DNA of 64,000 bases, taken from the NCBI GenBank assembly GCA_035533215.1, contig DATLUG010000006.1:1-64000 (forward strand), written 5' to 3'. The position numbers and the translations under genes are program-made. Shown here piece by piece: positions 41,485 through 48,516 of this stretch. The stretch's first letter is position 1. Each line of letters opens with the position of its first letter. The notes below the pieces were generated by a model. That model saw nothing but the letters and a program-made list of their open reading frames with translations. It had not been told where the DNA came from and made no database searches. Origin of the DNA: DAHUZL01 sp035533215. Its GTDB lineage: Bacteria; Chloroflexota; Dormibacteria; Aeolococcales; Bog-877.

Positions 41485-41715
41485 TCAGCTGATCCGGATC
41501 TGGATCAGGGCGATGACCGCGAACGCGAAGCCGAGGGCGATCGACACGTGGAAGAGCGTGCGCTCCAGCCCGCGACGGGTGCGATAGCCGCCGCCGCCGT
41601 CGGAGCCGCCCCCGATGGTCCCACCGAGGCCGCTGGCCTTGGGGGTCTGGAGCAGGATGGTGGCCATGATCACGATGGCGATGGCCACGTCCAGAGCGCC
41701 GAACAGGGTCTTCAT
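41485..41715 (-). CDS. secG: Preprotein translocase subunit SecG
   Basis: 76 residues with two membrane helices: LFGALDVAIAIVIMATILLQ and LFHVSIALGFAFAVIALIQI, separated by the Gly-rich loop GLGGTIGGGSDGG. This is the SecG layout; SecG aids SecA cycling at SecYE. ATG 41715 overlaps the stop of the JAMM protease gene, and a TATACT element at 41748-41743 inside that gene may provide a separate transcript. Confidence 0.94.
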   Translation of the reverse strand: MKTLFGALDVAIAIVIMATILLQTPKASGLGGTIGGGSDGGGGYRTRRGLERTLFHVSIALGFAFAVIALIQIRIS

Positions 41716-42248
41716 CCTCGCTCCACCGTCATGTCAGCCGGGAGTATAGCCCCGCCCGCAGGCGCTCCCGGTCCCGGCCCGTCCTGCCCCGGGGGACCAC
41801 CCGTGCCCGGCGGCCCGGGGACCGCCACCTCCGGCACCATCGGGACGGCGTCGAAGCGGCGGGCGGGCTCGTCCAGGACCCAGGCGGTGGCCGCCGCCAC
41901 CCGGCCCCGCTCGACCGCGATGACGACGTAGTGGTAGCCGGGCCAGGCGCGCTCGGTGTCGAACGGGCTCGGTCTGGCGGGGTGGTCGGGGTGGGTGTGG
42001 TAGAAGCCGACCACCTCCAGGCCGCGCTGGCGGGCGAGGCGGTCGGCGCGCAGGATGTCGGCGGGGTCGAGCTCGTAGCGGTCCAGCCGGCGCTCCTGGA
42101 CCAGGTTGCGTCCCTCGACCACCACCGTCACCCGGGTCACATCGCCCGCCGCCGCCCCGACCAGGACCCCGCACCCCTCCTCGGGATAGGCGGCGGCGGC
42201 GAGGCGCCAGAGACGCCCGGCCTCGCCCTCCTCGACCACCAGGGTCAT
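41712..42248 (-). CDS. mec: JAMM/Mov34 metalloprotease (Mec-like, CysO-cysteine peptidase)
   Basis: 178 residues. The JAMM zinc motif is complete: Glu23/24 in AAAYPEEGCGVLVG, His84 and His86 in GFYHTHPDHPARPSPFD, then Ser94 and Asp97. In Mycobacterium tuberculosis the equivalent Mec releases cysteine from the sulfur carrier CysO after CysM has loaded it; the cysM-mec pairing here (4-base ATGA overlap) is the same partnership. The expected small CysO gene is not in this operon. A ~40-residue Gly/Pro-rich C-terminal tail follows the domain. Confidence 0.9.
   Translation of the reverse strand: MTLVVEEGEAGRLWRLAAAAYPEEGCGVLVGAAAGDVTRVTVVVEGRNLVQERRLDRYELDPADILRADRLARQRGLEVVGFYHTHPDHPARPSPFDTERAWPGYHYVVIAVERGRVAAATAWVLDEPARRFDAVPMVPEVAVPGPPGTGGPPGQDGPGPGAPAGGAILPADMTVERG
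41743..41748 (-). promoter_or_regulatory. -10 element TATACT, internal promoter for secG
   Basis: TATACT on the minus strand 28 nt before the secG ATG, with a GGAGCGAGG ribosome-binding site between. Confidence 0.5.
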
Positions 42249-43201
42249 CGGCCCGCGGCCCCGAAGAGCCCGGAGCTGAGGTAGCGATCGCCGCGGTCGC
42301 TGAAGATGACGACGACCACGCCATCGGTGAGCCCCTCTCGGATCAGCGCGCGCACCCCCCACAGGGCCAGCCCGGAGGAGTGCCCGGCCAGGATCCCCTC
42401 GCGCAGGGCCAGCTCGCGGCCGAGCGCATAGGCGTCGCCGGTGGGCCCGTACAGGCGCCGGTCGGCGAGGGCGGGGTCGTAGATGCCGGGGACGATCGCC
42501 GCGGCCATGAACTTGAGGCCCTCCAGACCGTGGAAGGCGTCGTCCGGCTCCAGGCTGATGCACTGCACCTTGCGGTTGTAGGCACGCAGCCGCCGGGTGC
42601 AGCCGACGAAGGTCCCGCTGGTCCCGAGGCCCGCCAGGAAGTGGGTGACGGTCCCCCGCGTCTGCTCCCAGATCTCCACCCCGGTGGTGTCGTAATGGGC
42701 CTGCCAGTTGGCGGGGTTGTTGTACTGGTCGGGGACGAAGTAGGCGTCGGGGTTGGCGTCGTGGACCTCGCGGCAGCGCAGGATGGCACCGTCGCTGCCC
42801 TCCTGCGGGTCGCTGAAGACGATGGTGGCCCCGTACGCCTCGCACAGCTGGCGCCGCTCCTCGCTGACGTTGGCCGGCATCACGAGGGTCACCCGGTGGC
42901 CGAACGCCGCCCCCAGCATCGCGTAGGCCACCCCGGTGTTGCCGCTGGTGCTGTCGAGGATCACCCGATCCCTGGTCAGCGCCCCGGTCCGCTCGCCCTC
43001 GCGGAGCATCCGCAGCGCGGGACGGTCCTTCACCGAGCCGCCCGGGTTCATGAACTCGGCCTTGGCGTAGACCGCCAGCCCGGGCGCCTCCCGCTCGAAC
43101 AGGCGGATGCGCAGGAGGGGGGTGTTGCCGACACAGTCGGCGATCCCGCGACCGCGCTCGGGCAGCACCAGACGCAGCGGCGAGGCGGACGACGGCACCA
43201 T
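42245..43201 (-). CDS. cysM: Cysteine synthase, CysM/CysK family (likely O-phosphoserine sulfhydrylase CysM)
   Basis: 318 residues, fold-type II PLP enzyme. VGNTPLLRIRLFEREAPG, AEFMNPGGSVKDRPALRML with PLP Lys58, DSTSGNTGVAYAMLGAAFGH, FVPDQYNNPANWQAHYDTTG, AGLGTSGTFVGCTRRL and GILAGHSSGLALWG are canonical. The VKDRPALRM and ERRQLCEAYGA stretches look closer to mycobacterial CysM than to CysK. Adjacent Mec protease supports a sulfur-carrier-dependent route. ATG 43201 lies 7 nt after an extended -10 (TGGTAGACT) and has no ribosome-binding site, hence leaderless. Confidence 0.93.
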   Translation of the reverse strand: MVPSSASPLRLVLPERGRGIADCVGNTPLLRIRLFEREAPGLAVYAKAEFMNPGGSVKDRPALRMLREGERTGALTRDRVILDSTSGNTGVAYAMLGAAFGHRVTLVMPANVSEERRQLCEAYGATIVFSDPQEGSDGAILRCREVHDANPDAYFVPDQYNNPANWQAHYDTTGVEIWEQTRGTVTHFLAGLGTSGTFVGCTRRLRAYNRKVQCISLEPDDAFHGLEGLKFMAAAIVPGIYDPALADRRLYGPTGDAYALGRELALREGILAGHSSGLALWGVRALIREGLTDGVVVVIFSDRGDRYLSSGLFGAAGR

Positions 43202-43208
43202 ATTCCCG

Positions 43209-43217
43209 AGTCTACCA
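43209..43217 (-). promoter_or_regulatory. Extended -10 TGGTAGACT, leaderless start of cysM
   Basis: TAGACT with the TGn extension on the minus strand, 7 nt before the ATG. It overlaps the region just after the eno stop codon. Confidence 0.6.
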
Positions 43218-43218
43218 G

Positions 43219-44574
43219 TCAGGAATTTGGCACCTCGCCGAGGTCGGACGGGGCCGCGGCGGGGGTGCGGGGGATGGACGGCCGGCCCCGGCGCAGGGCC
43301 GTCCCGCCGGCGAACGCGGCCGCTGCGCCCAGCTCGGCCTCGATGGCGAGCAGGCGGTTGTACTTCGCCACCCGCTCGCTGCGGGAGGGGGCGCCGGACT
43401 TGATCTGGCCGGACCCGACCGCGACCGCGAGATCGGCGATGGTGGTGTCCTCGGTGTCGCCCGAGCGGTGGCTCACGCAGGTGGCGTAGCCGGCCCGGCC
43501 CGCCAGCCGCACCAGCAGGAGGGTCTCGCTGAGGGTGCCGATCTGGTTGGGCTTGACCAGCACCGCGTTGGCGATCCCACGATCGATCCCCAGGCGCAGG
43601 CGCTCGGGATTGGTGACGAAGAGGTCGTCGCCCACCAGCTGGATCCGGTCGCCCAGCCGCGCGGTGAGCTCCGCCCATCCGTCCCAGTCGTCCTCGGCGA
43701 GGCCGTCCTCCAGGGAGGCGATGGGGTAGCGGTCGGCCCAGTCGGCCCAGAGGTCCACCATCTCGTGGCTGCTGAGCGTGCGGTCCTCGCCCCGCAGCCG
43801 GTAGGCGCCGCCCTCGTAGAGCTCCGACGCGGCCGGATCGAGGGCGATCGCCACCTCCGTCCCGGGGCGGTAGCCGGCCCGCTCGATGGCGGCGACCACG
43901 GCCTCCACCGCCGCCTCGTTGCCGGGGAGCTCGGGGGCGAACCCGCCCTCGTCGCCCTGGCCGGTGCCCAGTCCCCGCTCGCGCAGCACCTGGCGGAGGG
44001 CGTGGAAGACCTCGGAGCCGGCCCGCACCGCCTCGGCGAAGGTGGCGACGCCGACCGGCGCCACCATGAACTCCTGGAAGTCCACGCTGGTGCGGGCGTG
44101 GGCGCCGCCGTTCAGGATGTTGAAGAACGGCACCGGCAGCTCGCATGCGCCGGCCCCGCCCAGGTAGCGGTACAGGGGCACGTCGAGGGCGGCGGCGGCG
44201 GCGCGGGCCACCGCCAGGCTCACCCCGAGCAGGGCGTTGGCGCCGAGCCGGTGCTTGTCCCTGGTGCCGTCGATGTCCACCAGGTGCCGGTCGACGACCG
44301 CCTGGTCGAGGGCGTCGAGGCCGATCAGCTCCGGCCCGATGGTGTCGTTGACGTGGCCGACCGCCTGCAGCACGCCGAGACCACGGTAGCGGGCGGGGTC
44401 GCGGTCGCGAAGCTCCACCGCCTCGTGGCGCCCGGTCGAGGCCCCGCTGGGCACGCAGGCGCGCCCCAGCGTGCCGTCGCCGAGGGCGACCTCGACGCTG
44501 ACGGTCGGGTTGCCGCGCGAGTCGAGGATCTCGAAGGCCCGGACGTCGTCGATCTCGGTCATGGGGTCGTGCAC
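43219..44574 (-). CDS. eno: Enolase (phosphopyruvate hydratase)
   Basis: 451 residues. FEILDSRGNPTVSVEVALGD, PSGASTGRHEAVELRD, NILNGGAHARTSVDFQEFMV, GDEGGFAPELPGNEAAVEA, LEDGLAEDDWDGW, VGDDLFVTNPERL, NAVLVKPNQIGTLSETLLL with the catalytic Lys, and SHRSGDTEDTTIADLAVA. Converts 2-phosphoglycerate to PEP. The last ~30 residues (Pro/Ala-rich) extend beyond the usual end. GTG 44574, 6 nt after a GATAAT -10 element, is preferred over the ATG four codons later; it would be a leaderless GTG start. Confidence 0.97.
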   Translation of the reverse strand: MHDPMTEIDDVRAFEILDSRGNPTVSVEVALGDGTLGRACVPSGASTGRHEAVELRDRDPARYRGLGVLQAVGHVNDTIGPELIGLDALDQAVVDRHLVDIDGTRDKHRLGANALLGVSLAVARAAAAALDVPLYRYLGGAGACELPVPFFNILNGGAHARTSVDFQEFMVAPVGVATFAEAVRAGSEVFHALRQVLRERGLGTGQGDEGGFAPELPGNEAAVEAVVAAIERAGYRPGTEVAIALDPAASELYEGGAYRLRGEDRTLSSHEMVDLWADWADRYPIASLEDGLAEDDWDGWAELTARLGDRIQLVGDDLFVTNPERLRLGIDRGIANAVLVKPNQIGTLSETLLLVRLAGRAGYATCVSHRSGDTEDTTIADLAVAVGSGQIKSGAPSRSERVAKYNRLLAIEAELGAAAAFAGGTALRRGRPSIPRTPAAAPSDLGEVPNS

Positions 44575-44580
44575 GAGGCC

Positions 44581-44586
44581 ATTATC
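44581..44586 (-). promoter_or_regulatory. -10 element GATAAT, leaderless start of eno
   Basis: GATAAT on the minus strand, 6 nt before GTG 44574. Confidence 0.55.
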
Positions 44587-44632
44587 CGAGCCCCCCGGTG
44601 CGGTCCGACCGGGGCCACCCGGGCGGCTTCGC

Positions 44633-44638
44633 TACCCT
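44633..44638 (+). promoter_or_regulatory. -10 element TACCCT, leaderless start of the 44645 gene
   Basis: TACCCT, then 6 nt, then ATG 44645. Divergent from the eno promoter 47 bp away. Confidence 0.6.
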
Positions 44639-44644
44639 CGATCG

Positions 44645-45139
44645 ATGACCGTCCGACGCCCCCGCCTCACCGGCTCGCAATGGGTGCTGCTCGGCGTCGT
44701 CGTCTTCGTCGTGGCCGCGGTCGGCGGCGACGTGCTCAGCAGCCTGCCCAGCAGCCTTGCCTCCGGCGCGGGCGCCCCCCGGGCGCAGCTCAACGGACGG
44801 CTGCCGGGGCGACCGCTGGTGGTCGGCCGGACCGCCACCCTCGACCTCGCCCTGGACCTCACCGCCGGCGGCGCCATGAGCCCCGCCTGCGTCGCCGGCA
44901 ACCTCACCCCGGTCTTCCGGGTGGTGCGGGTGACCGTGCTCGACACCAGGTCGGGGGCCTGGCGCAGCGGCGAGAGCTGTGGGGGGATCCTGGAGGCGCG
45001 GGCGGTGGTGCCGGTGGTGATCACGGTGGTGCCGCGCTTTCCCGGTCGGTACGCCATCCACCTGGTCCCCGCGGTCCGGCACCGGCGGGTCGGCAGCGGG
45101 ACCAGCGGGCTGGTGACGATCGTCGCCGGCGGCGGGTGA
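44645..45139 (+). CDS. Membrane-anchored extracytoplasmic protein, unknown function
   Basis: 164 residues. One N-terminal membrane helix (QWVLLGVVVFVVAAVGGDVL), then an extracytoplasmic beta-rich domain with two Cys residues (SPACVAGNLTP, GESCGGILEA) that could form a disulfide, and a strand-rich end (VPVVITVVPRFPGRYAIHLV). Resembles an Ig-like or copper-binding-like domain in pattern only; no family recognised. Leaderless ATG 6 nt after TACCCT. Convergent with the inositol-phosphatase-family gene. Confidence 0.65.
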   Translation: MTVRRPRLTGSQWVLLGVVVFVVAAVGGDVLSSLPSSLASGAGAPRAQLNGRLPGRPLVVGRTATLDLALDLTAGGAMSPACVAGNLTPVFRVVRVTVLDTRSGAWRSGESCGGILEARAVVPVVITVVPRFPGRYAIHLVPAVRHRRVGSGTSGLVTIVAGGG

Positions 45140-45152
45140 GGTCGCCCCTCCC

Positions 45153-45989
45153 CTACCCCATCCCGGCGGCGCGCGCCGCCACGAGCAGCTCGGCGTGGAC
45201 GGGCGGGCTGCCGGCGAGGACGTCCCCGCTCGCGAGGGCACGAGCCGCGTCGCCGCCGCCCCAGTCGCCCGCCCGGCCGCCCGCCTCCAGCACGAGGAGG
45301 ATGCCCGCCGCGATGTCCCAGGGACGCAGTCCCAGCTCGAAGAAGCCGTCGAAGACCCCCTCCGCCGTCAGGGCCAGGTCGACCGACGCCGCGCCCGCCC
45401 GCCGTCCGTCCTCCACCCGGCCGAGGACCTCGGCCAGCATGCGCAGGTATCCCGCCCGGCGCGTGGGCGCCTTGAACGGGAAGCCGGTCGCCACCACCGC
45501 CTCGCCCGGCGGCCTGGTCCCCACCTGGAGCCGGGCCCCCGACTCGTCGTGGGCCCCGCCGCCGAGGTATCCCCGCCAGCTCCGCCCCAGGAACGGCGCG
45601 CAGACGGCCCCGGCGACCGGGACCCCGCCCTCCAACAGGGCCACCGAGACCCCGACCACGGGGAACCCGCGGCTGAAGTTGGTGGTCCCGTCCAGGGGGT
45701 CGACCAGCCAGCCGTCACGCGGGGGGGGACGGCCGTCGGGGTCGCCGGGGTCCACCTCCTCGGCCACGATGGCAAGGTCGGGGGTGGCGGCGGCGAGCAC
45801 GGCGACGATGACCCGCTGGGCCTCGCGGTCCGTCGCGGTCACGTAGTCACCCGGTCCCTTGCGCTCGGTCGCCTGGCCGGAGCCCCCGGCCGCCCGCACC
45901 ACCGCGGCCCCGGCTGCGGCCGCGTAGCGGGCGATCGCCGCCGCTCGACGCCAGCGCTGAGCGGCGCCGGTGTCCCGGTCGACGCTCAG
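45153..45989 (-). CDS. Inositol monophosphatase family protein
   Basis: Metal-site motifs are clear: GDYVTATDREAQR, VAEEVDPGD (the first Glu ligand region), GWLVDPLDGTTNFSRGFPVVG with the DPLDGT core, and LRPWDIAAGILLVLEAGG with the distal Asp. The family dephosphorylates inositol phosphates, histidinol phosphate or fructose bisphosphate; the exact substrate is open. The first conventional start, GTG 45902, would delete a helix (RWRRAAAIARYAAAAGAAV) that matches the family's N-terminal helix. The only in-frame initiator before it is CTG 45989, which overlaps the TGA of the upstream 53-codon ORF. I therefore extend to 45989 (278 residues); the conservative form is 45153-45902. Confidence 0.85.
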   Translation of the reverse strand: MSVDRDTGAAQRWRRAAAIARYAAAAGAAVVRAAGGSGQATERKGPGDYVTATDREAQRVIVAVLAAATPDLAIVAEEVDPGDPDGRPPPRDGWLVDPLDGTTNFSRGFPVVGVSVALLEGGVPVAGAVCAPFLGRSWRGYLGGGAHDESGARLQVGTRPPGEAVVATGFPFKAPTRRAGYLRMLAEVLGRVEDGRRAGAASVDLALTAEGVFDGFFELGLRPWDIAAGILLVLEAGGRAGDWGGGDAARALASGDVLAGSPPVHAELLVAARAAGMG

Positions 45990-46147
45990 CGTCGACCCCG
46001 CCCCCGCGGTGGCTCCCGGGACACCTTCTTCTTGTGCTTCTTGTCCTTGCGCTGGGGCTGGACCTGCCCGAGGGGAGGCGCCGCGGGGACGCTGGGGGGA
46101 GCCGGAGGCGGCGGCGGCGGGGCGGGCGTGCTGGGCTCCTGGCTCAC
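45986..46147 (-). CDS. 53-residue Pro-rich / Lys-rich small protein
   Basis: GTG 46147 starts 4 bp after the sodX stop. The peptide begins VSQEPSTPAPPPPPP (read with Met), continues with a Pro/Ala/Val stretch, then a strongly basic segment QRKDKKHKKKVSREPPRGR and ends GRR. Lys codons are rare in this GC-rich genome, so a KKxKKK cluster is unlikely to be chance. Unstructured and nucleic-acid- or membrane-phosphate-binding by composition; no family recognised. Its TGA overlaps the putative CTG start of the phosphatase gene, so the three genes form a coupled unit. Confidence 0.6.
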   Translation of the reverse strand: MSQEPSTPAPPPPPPAPPSVPAAPPLGQVQPQRKDKKHKKKVSREPPRGRGRR

Positions 46148-46151
46148 CCCG

Positions 46152-46640
46152 TCATCCTCGCAGATCGGCCCGGCCGGTGGGCGCGCCCCGGCGCCGGATG
46201 GCGTTCGGGTCGGCGCCGAGCCAGGTCGGCGGGAGGGGACGGAGCCGCAGTCGGGCGACCGCCCGCAGGTGGTGCGCCGCCACCGGCCCGAACTCGTCGC
46301 TGTCGGTGCTGTGCAGGGGGTCGTCGCCGCCGAGCCAGTAGGCGGAGCCGTCCCTCGTCCGGGCGACGACGCGCTTGATCACCTCCAGCTCGGGCCGCTT
46401 CGGGTGGACGGCCACCACCACCATCCCCAGCCGGACCCCCCGCCTGGGCGGCGTCGACACCACCACCCAGGCCCCTGCGGGGAGGAGGGGCGCCATGCTG
46501 GGGCCGAGCACCCGCACCCACGACGGCCGCCAGCGCCACCCGCCCCACCCCGCCAGGGTGAGGAGTGCCACCGCCGGGACCCGTCCGATCCCCCATCCGC
46601 GGCGGCCACCGCGGATGGGGGCGGGTGTGCCGCTCGTCAT
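46152..46640 (-). CDS. sodX: Nickel-type superoxide dismutase maturation protease (SodX, S26/S24 type)
   Basis: 162 residues. One N-terminal hydrophobic segment, then VRVLGPSMAPLLPAGAWVVV with the catalytic Ser and VIKRVVARTRDG with the catalytic Lys, the serine/lysine dyad of signal-peptidase-like enzymes, and WLGGDDPLHSTDSDEFGPV, the S26-type substrate region. It removes the N-terminal propeptide of NiSOD to expose the nickel-binding His. Divergent from sodN, with ATG 46640 only 6 nt after a TACCAT -10 element (leaderless). Confidence 0.92.
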   Translation of the reverse strand: MTSGTPAPIRGGRRGWGIGRVPAVALLTLAGWGGWRWRPSWVRVLGPSMAPLLPAGAWVVVSTPPRRGVRLGMVVVAVHPKRPELEVIKRVVARTRDGSAYWLGGDDPLHSTDSDEFGPVAAHHLRAVARLRLRPLPPTWLGADPNAIRRRGAPTGRADLRG

Positions 46641-46646
46641 CGGCGA

Positions 46647-46656
46647 ATGGTACGGT
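46647..46656. promoter_or_regulatory. Overlapping divergent -10 elements of sodX and sodN
   Basis: The ten bases ATGGTACGGT hold TACCAT on the minus strand (46652-46647, for sodX) and TACGGT on the plus strand (46651-46656, for sodN). They share the central TA, so polymerase can occupy only one direction at a time. Confidence 0.5.
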
Positions 46657-46692
46657 TCGACCAGCGTCCGAGGGAGACAGGAGGCTCATCCC

Positions 46693-47112
46693 ATGCTGAC
46701 CGCGCTGCGTGCACGGCTCTCGCCGCGCCGCGTCGTCCATGCCCACTGCGACATCCCCTGCGGGATCTACGACCCCCACGAGGCCCAGCTGGCGGCGCAG
46801 ACGGTGGAGACCATGGTCACCAAGCTGCAGGCCCTGCCCAACGACAACTCGGAGTCGGCGCGCAACAGCTTCACCCGCATGGTGGCGGTCAAGGAGGCCC
46901 ACGCCGAGCGGGTCAAGCGCGAGGTGCTGATCATCTGGGGCGACTACATGAAGCCCGAGCACCTCGCCGCCGCTCCCGACCTGCACGACATGGTGTGGAA
47001 GACGGTCAAGCTGGCGTCCGCCTGCAAGCAGTCGATCGATGCCGGCACGGCGGCGGAGCTGCGGCGCGCGGTGGACGAGTTCGCCCGGGTGTTCGCGGCG
47101 ACCAAGAAGTAG
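46693..47112 (+). CDS. sodN: Nickel superoxide dismutase precursor
   Basis: 139 residues. A 17-residue basic propeptide (MLTALRARLSPRRVVHA) precedes the nickel hook HCDIPCGIYDP, where mature His1, Cys2 and Cys6 (precursor 18, 19, 23) bind nickel. The rest is the four-helix bundle (SESARNSFTRMVAVKEAHAE, KREVLIIWGDYMKPEHL, WKTVKLASACKQSID). Removes superoxide in the cytoplasm; assembles as a hexamer in known cases. AGGAGG sits 8 nt before the ATG. Cleavage presumably by the divergent SodX. Confidence 0.98.
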   Translation: MLTALRARLSPRRVVHAHCDIPCGIYDPHEAQLAAQTVETMVTKLQALPNDNSESARNSFTRMVAVKEAHAERVKREVLIIWGDYMKPEHLAAAPDLHDMVWKTVKLASACKQSIDAGTAAELRRAVDEFARVFAATKK

Positions 47113-47151
47113 CGGCGGCGGCGGTCGCCGGTCCCGGCTCCCGCGGCGGCC

Positions 47152-48435
47152 TCAGCCGATCGGCACCGGGGACCAGCTGCCGCCCCCGTCGCCGGTTCGG
47201 TAGACGACGGCCGCCGCGCTGCCGCCGGGCAGGCTGACGCCGTTGGCGATCGCCCACCCGGAGCCGGCGACGAAGGTCACCCGGAGGATCCCGGAGCCGG
47301 CCGCCACCGCTCCCGCGGCGATCGCCGGGGTCCAGCTGCGGCCGCCGTCACGGCTGACGACGAGGGTGCCGCGGCCGAGGGCCATCCAGCCGACCCCGGG
47401 GCCGGTCAGCGCCAGCTGGTCGAGGTAGCCGCCCGCGGGCACCCGCCCCTGGGCGGCCGGCACCCCGGCGGCGGCGGGGCCGCTCGACCCCGCCAGCGTC
47501 CAGCTGCTGCCGCCGTCGGCAGAGGTGTAGATCGCCTTGGCCTGGCTGCCCGCCGCCTCCTGGCCAACACACCCCAGCCAGACCGTGGCCGACCCGTAGG
47601 CGGCGAGCGGATCGGCGCTGCCGGCGGGCGGTGTCGGGCAGGGGTCGGCCCGTCGCACCCACGTGCTCCCGCCGTCCGCGGTCGCGTAGATGAGGAGCGC
47701 GGTGCCGCTCCCGCCCGCGGTGGGGACGACGGCCTCGATCCAGGCGTCGCCGCCCCCGGTGGCGGTGAGAGCGGCCGCCATGCCGTCGACCGACGGCAGG
47801 CCCGCCACCGGGCTCCAGCTCCCGCCCCCCAGCGGCGCGCTCTCCAGCACCAGCGGGCACGCCCCCCCGGCACCCGCCCCGCCGCAGTCGGCCTGGACCG
47901 CCCACACGTCGGCGCCCACCGCGGCCAGCGCCAGCACCGGCCCGGTCGTGGCGACCCGGGTCCAGGTGGCGGCGCCGTCGCTGGTGGCGAAGAGCCCGGG
48001 CCCCCACAGCCAGCCGTCCTGCGGGTTGGCGAACGTGATCCGGGACACGCTGTCCGCCGACTCGCCGGGGACGGCGCTGACCGACGTGCTGCCGACGGCG
48101 GCCACCGGCGCCGGTGCCGCCCGCCAGTGGCCGCCTCCGTCGGCGGTGGCGAGCGTGACCGCCAGGCAGCTCTGGGCCGCCCGACAGTTCTCGCCGAGGG
48201 CGAACCCCAGCGTGGGCGAGACGAAGCTGACGTCGGTGAGCTGGATCCCGGCCGGGATCGTGGCGCTCGCGGTCGGGGTGGGGCGGGGCCGGGTCGGCGT
48301 CGGCGTGGCGGTGGCGCGAGCGGTCGCGTGCGGGGTGGGCGCCGGTCGGCGGGCGGGGGCGGCGCCGCAGGCGGCGAGCGCGACCACGGCGGCGGCGAGC
48401 GCGGCAGCGTCGCGGAAACGAACCGGGTGGCCCAC
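47152..48435 (-). CDS. BNR/sialidase-type beta-propeller lipoprotein
   Basis: 427 residues. Lipoprotein signal peptide ending in ALAAC (Cys23 as lipidation site), then a Thr/Pro-rich linker and a propeller with Asp-box repeats: TADGGGHW, TSDGAATW, TADGGSTW, SADGGSSW, SRDGGRSW and TGDGGGSW. The repeats give at least six blades. Such proteins (related to Ycf48/HCF136-like and sialidase-fold groups) bind partners or glycans at the cell surface; no sialidase catalytic residues could be assigned. GTG 48435 with GGGAG upstream. Convergent with sodN. Confidence 0.82.
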   Translation of the reverse strand: MGHPVRFRDAAALAAAVVALAACGAAPARRPAPTPHATARATATPTPTRPRPTPTASATIPAGIQLTDVSFVSPTLGFALGENCRAAQSCLAVTLATADGGGHWRAAPAPVAAVGSTSVSAVPGESADSVSRITFANPQDGWLWGPGLFATSDGAATWTRVATTGPVLALAAVGADVWAVQADCGGAGAGGACPLVLESAPLGGGSWSPVAGLPSVDGMAAALTATGGGDAWIEAVVPTAGGSGTALLIYATADGGSTWVRRADPCPTPPAGSADPLAAYGSATVWLGCVGQEAAGSQAKAIYTSADGGSSWTLAGSSGPAAAGVPAAQGRVPAGGYLDQLALTGPGVGWMALGRGTLVVSRDGGRSWTPAIAAGAVAAGSGILRVTFVAGSGWAIANGVSLPGGSAAAVVYRTGDGGGSWSPVPIG

Positions 48436-48504
48436 CTTGACGACTCCCAACCCCGAAGACCGGCGACGGCGAGGCAGCGGCCGTCGATCCTCCACCTCGG
48501 TCCG

Positions 48505-48510
48505 TAGACT
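48505..48510 (+). promoter_or_regulatory. -10 element TAGACT, leaderless start of the DsbA-fold gene
   Basis: TAGACT followed by 6 nt (gacagc) and ATG 48517, with no ribosome-binding site. Confidence 0.6.
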
Positions 48511-48516
48511 GACAGC

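Noticed and set aside
47152..48435. Calling the BNR protein a sialidase
   Set aside because: Asp-boxes alone are structural; the FRIP motif and catalytic Tyr/Glu/Asp of sialidases were not seen.
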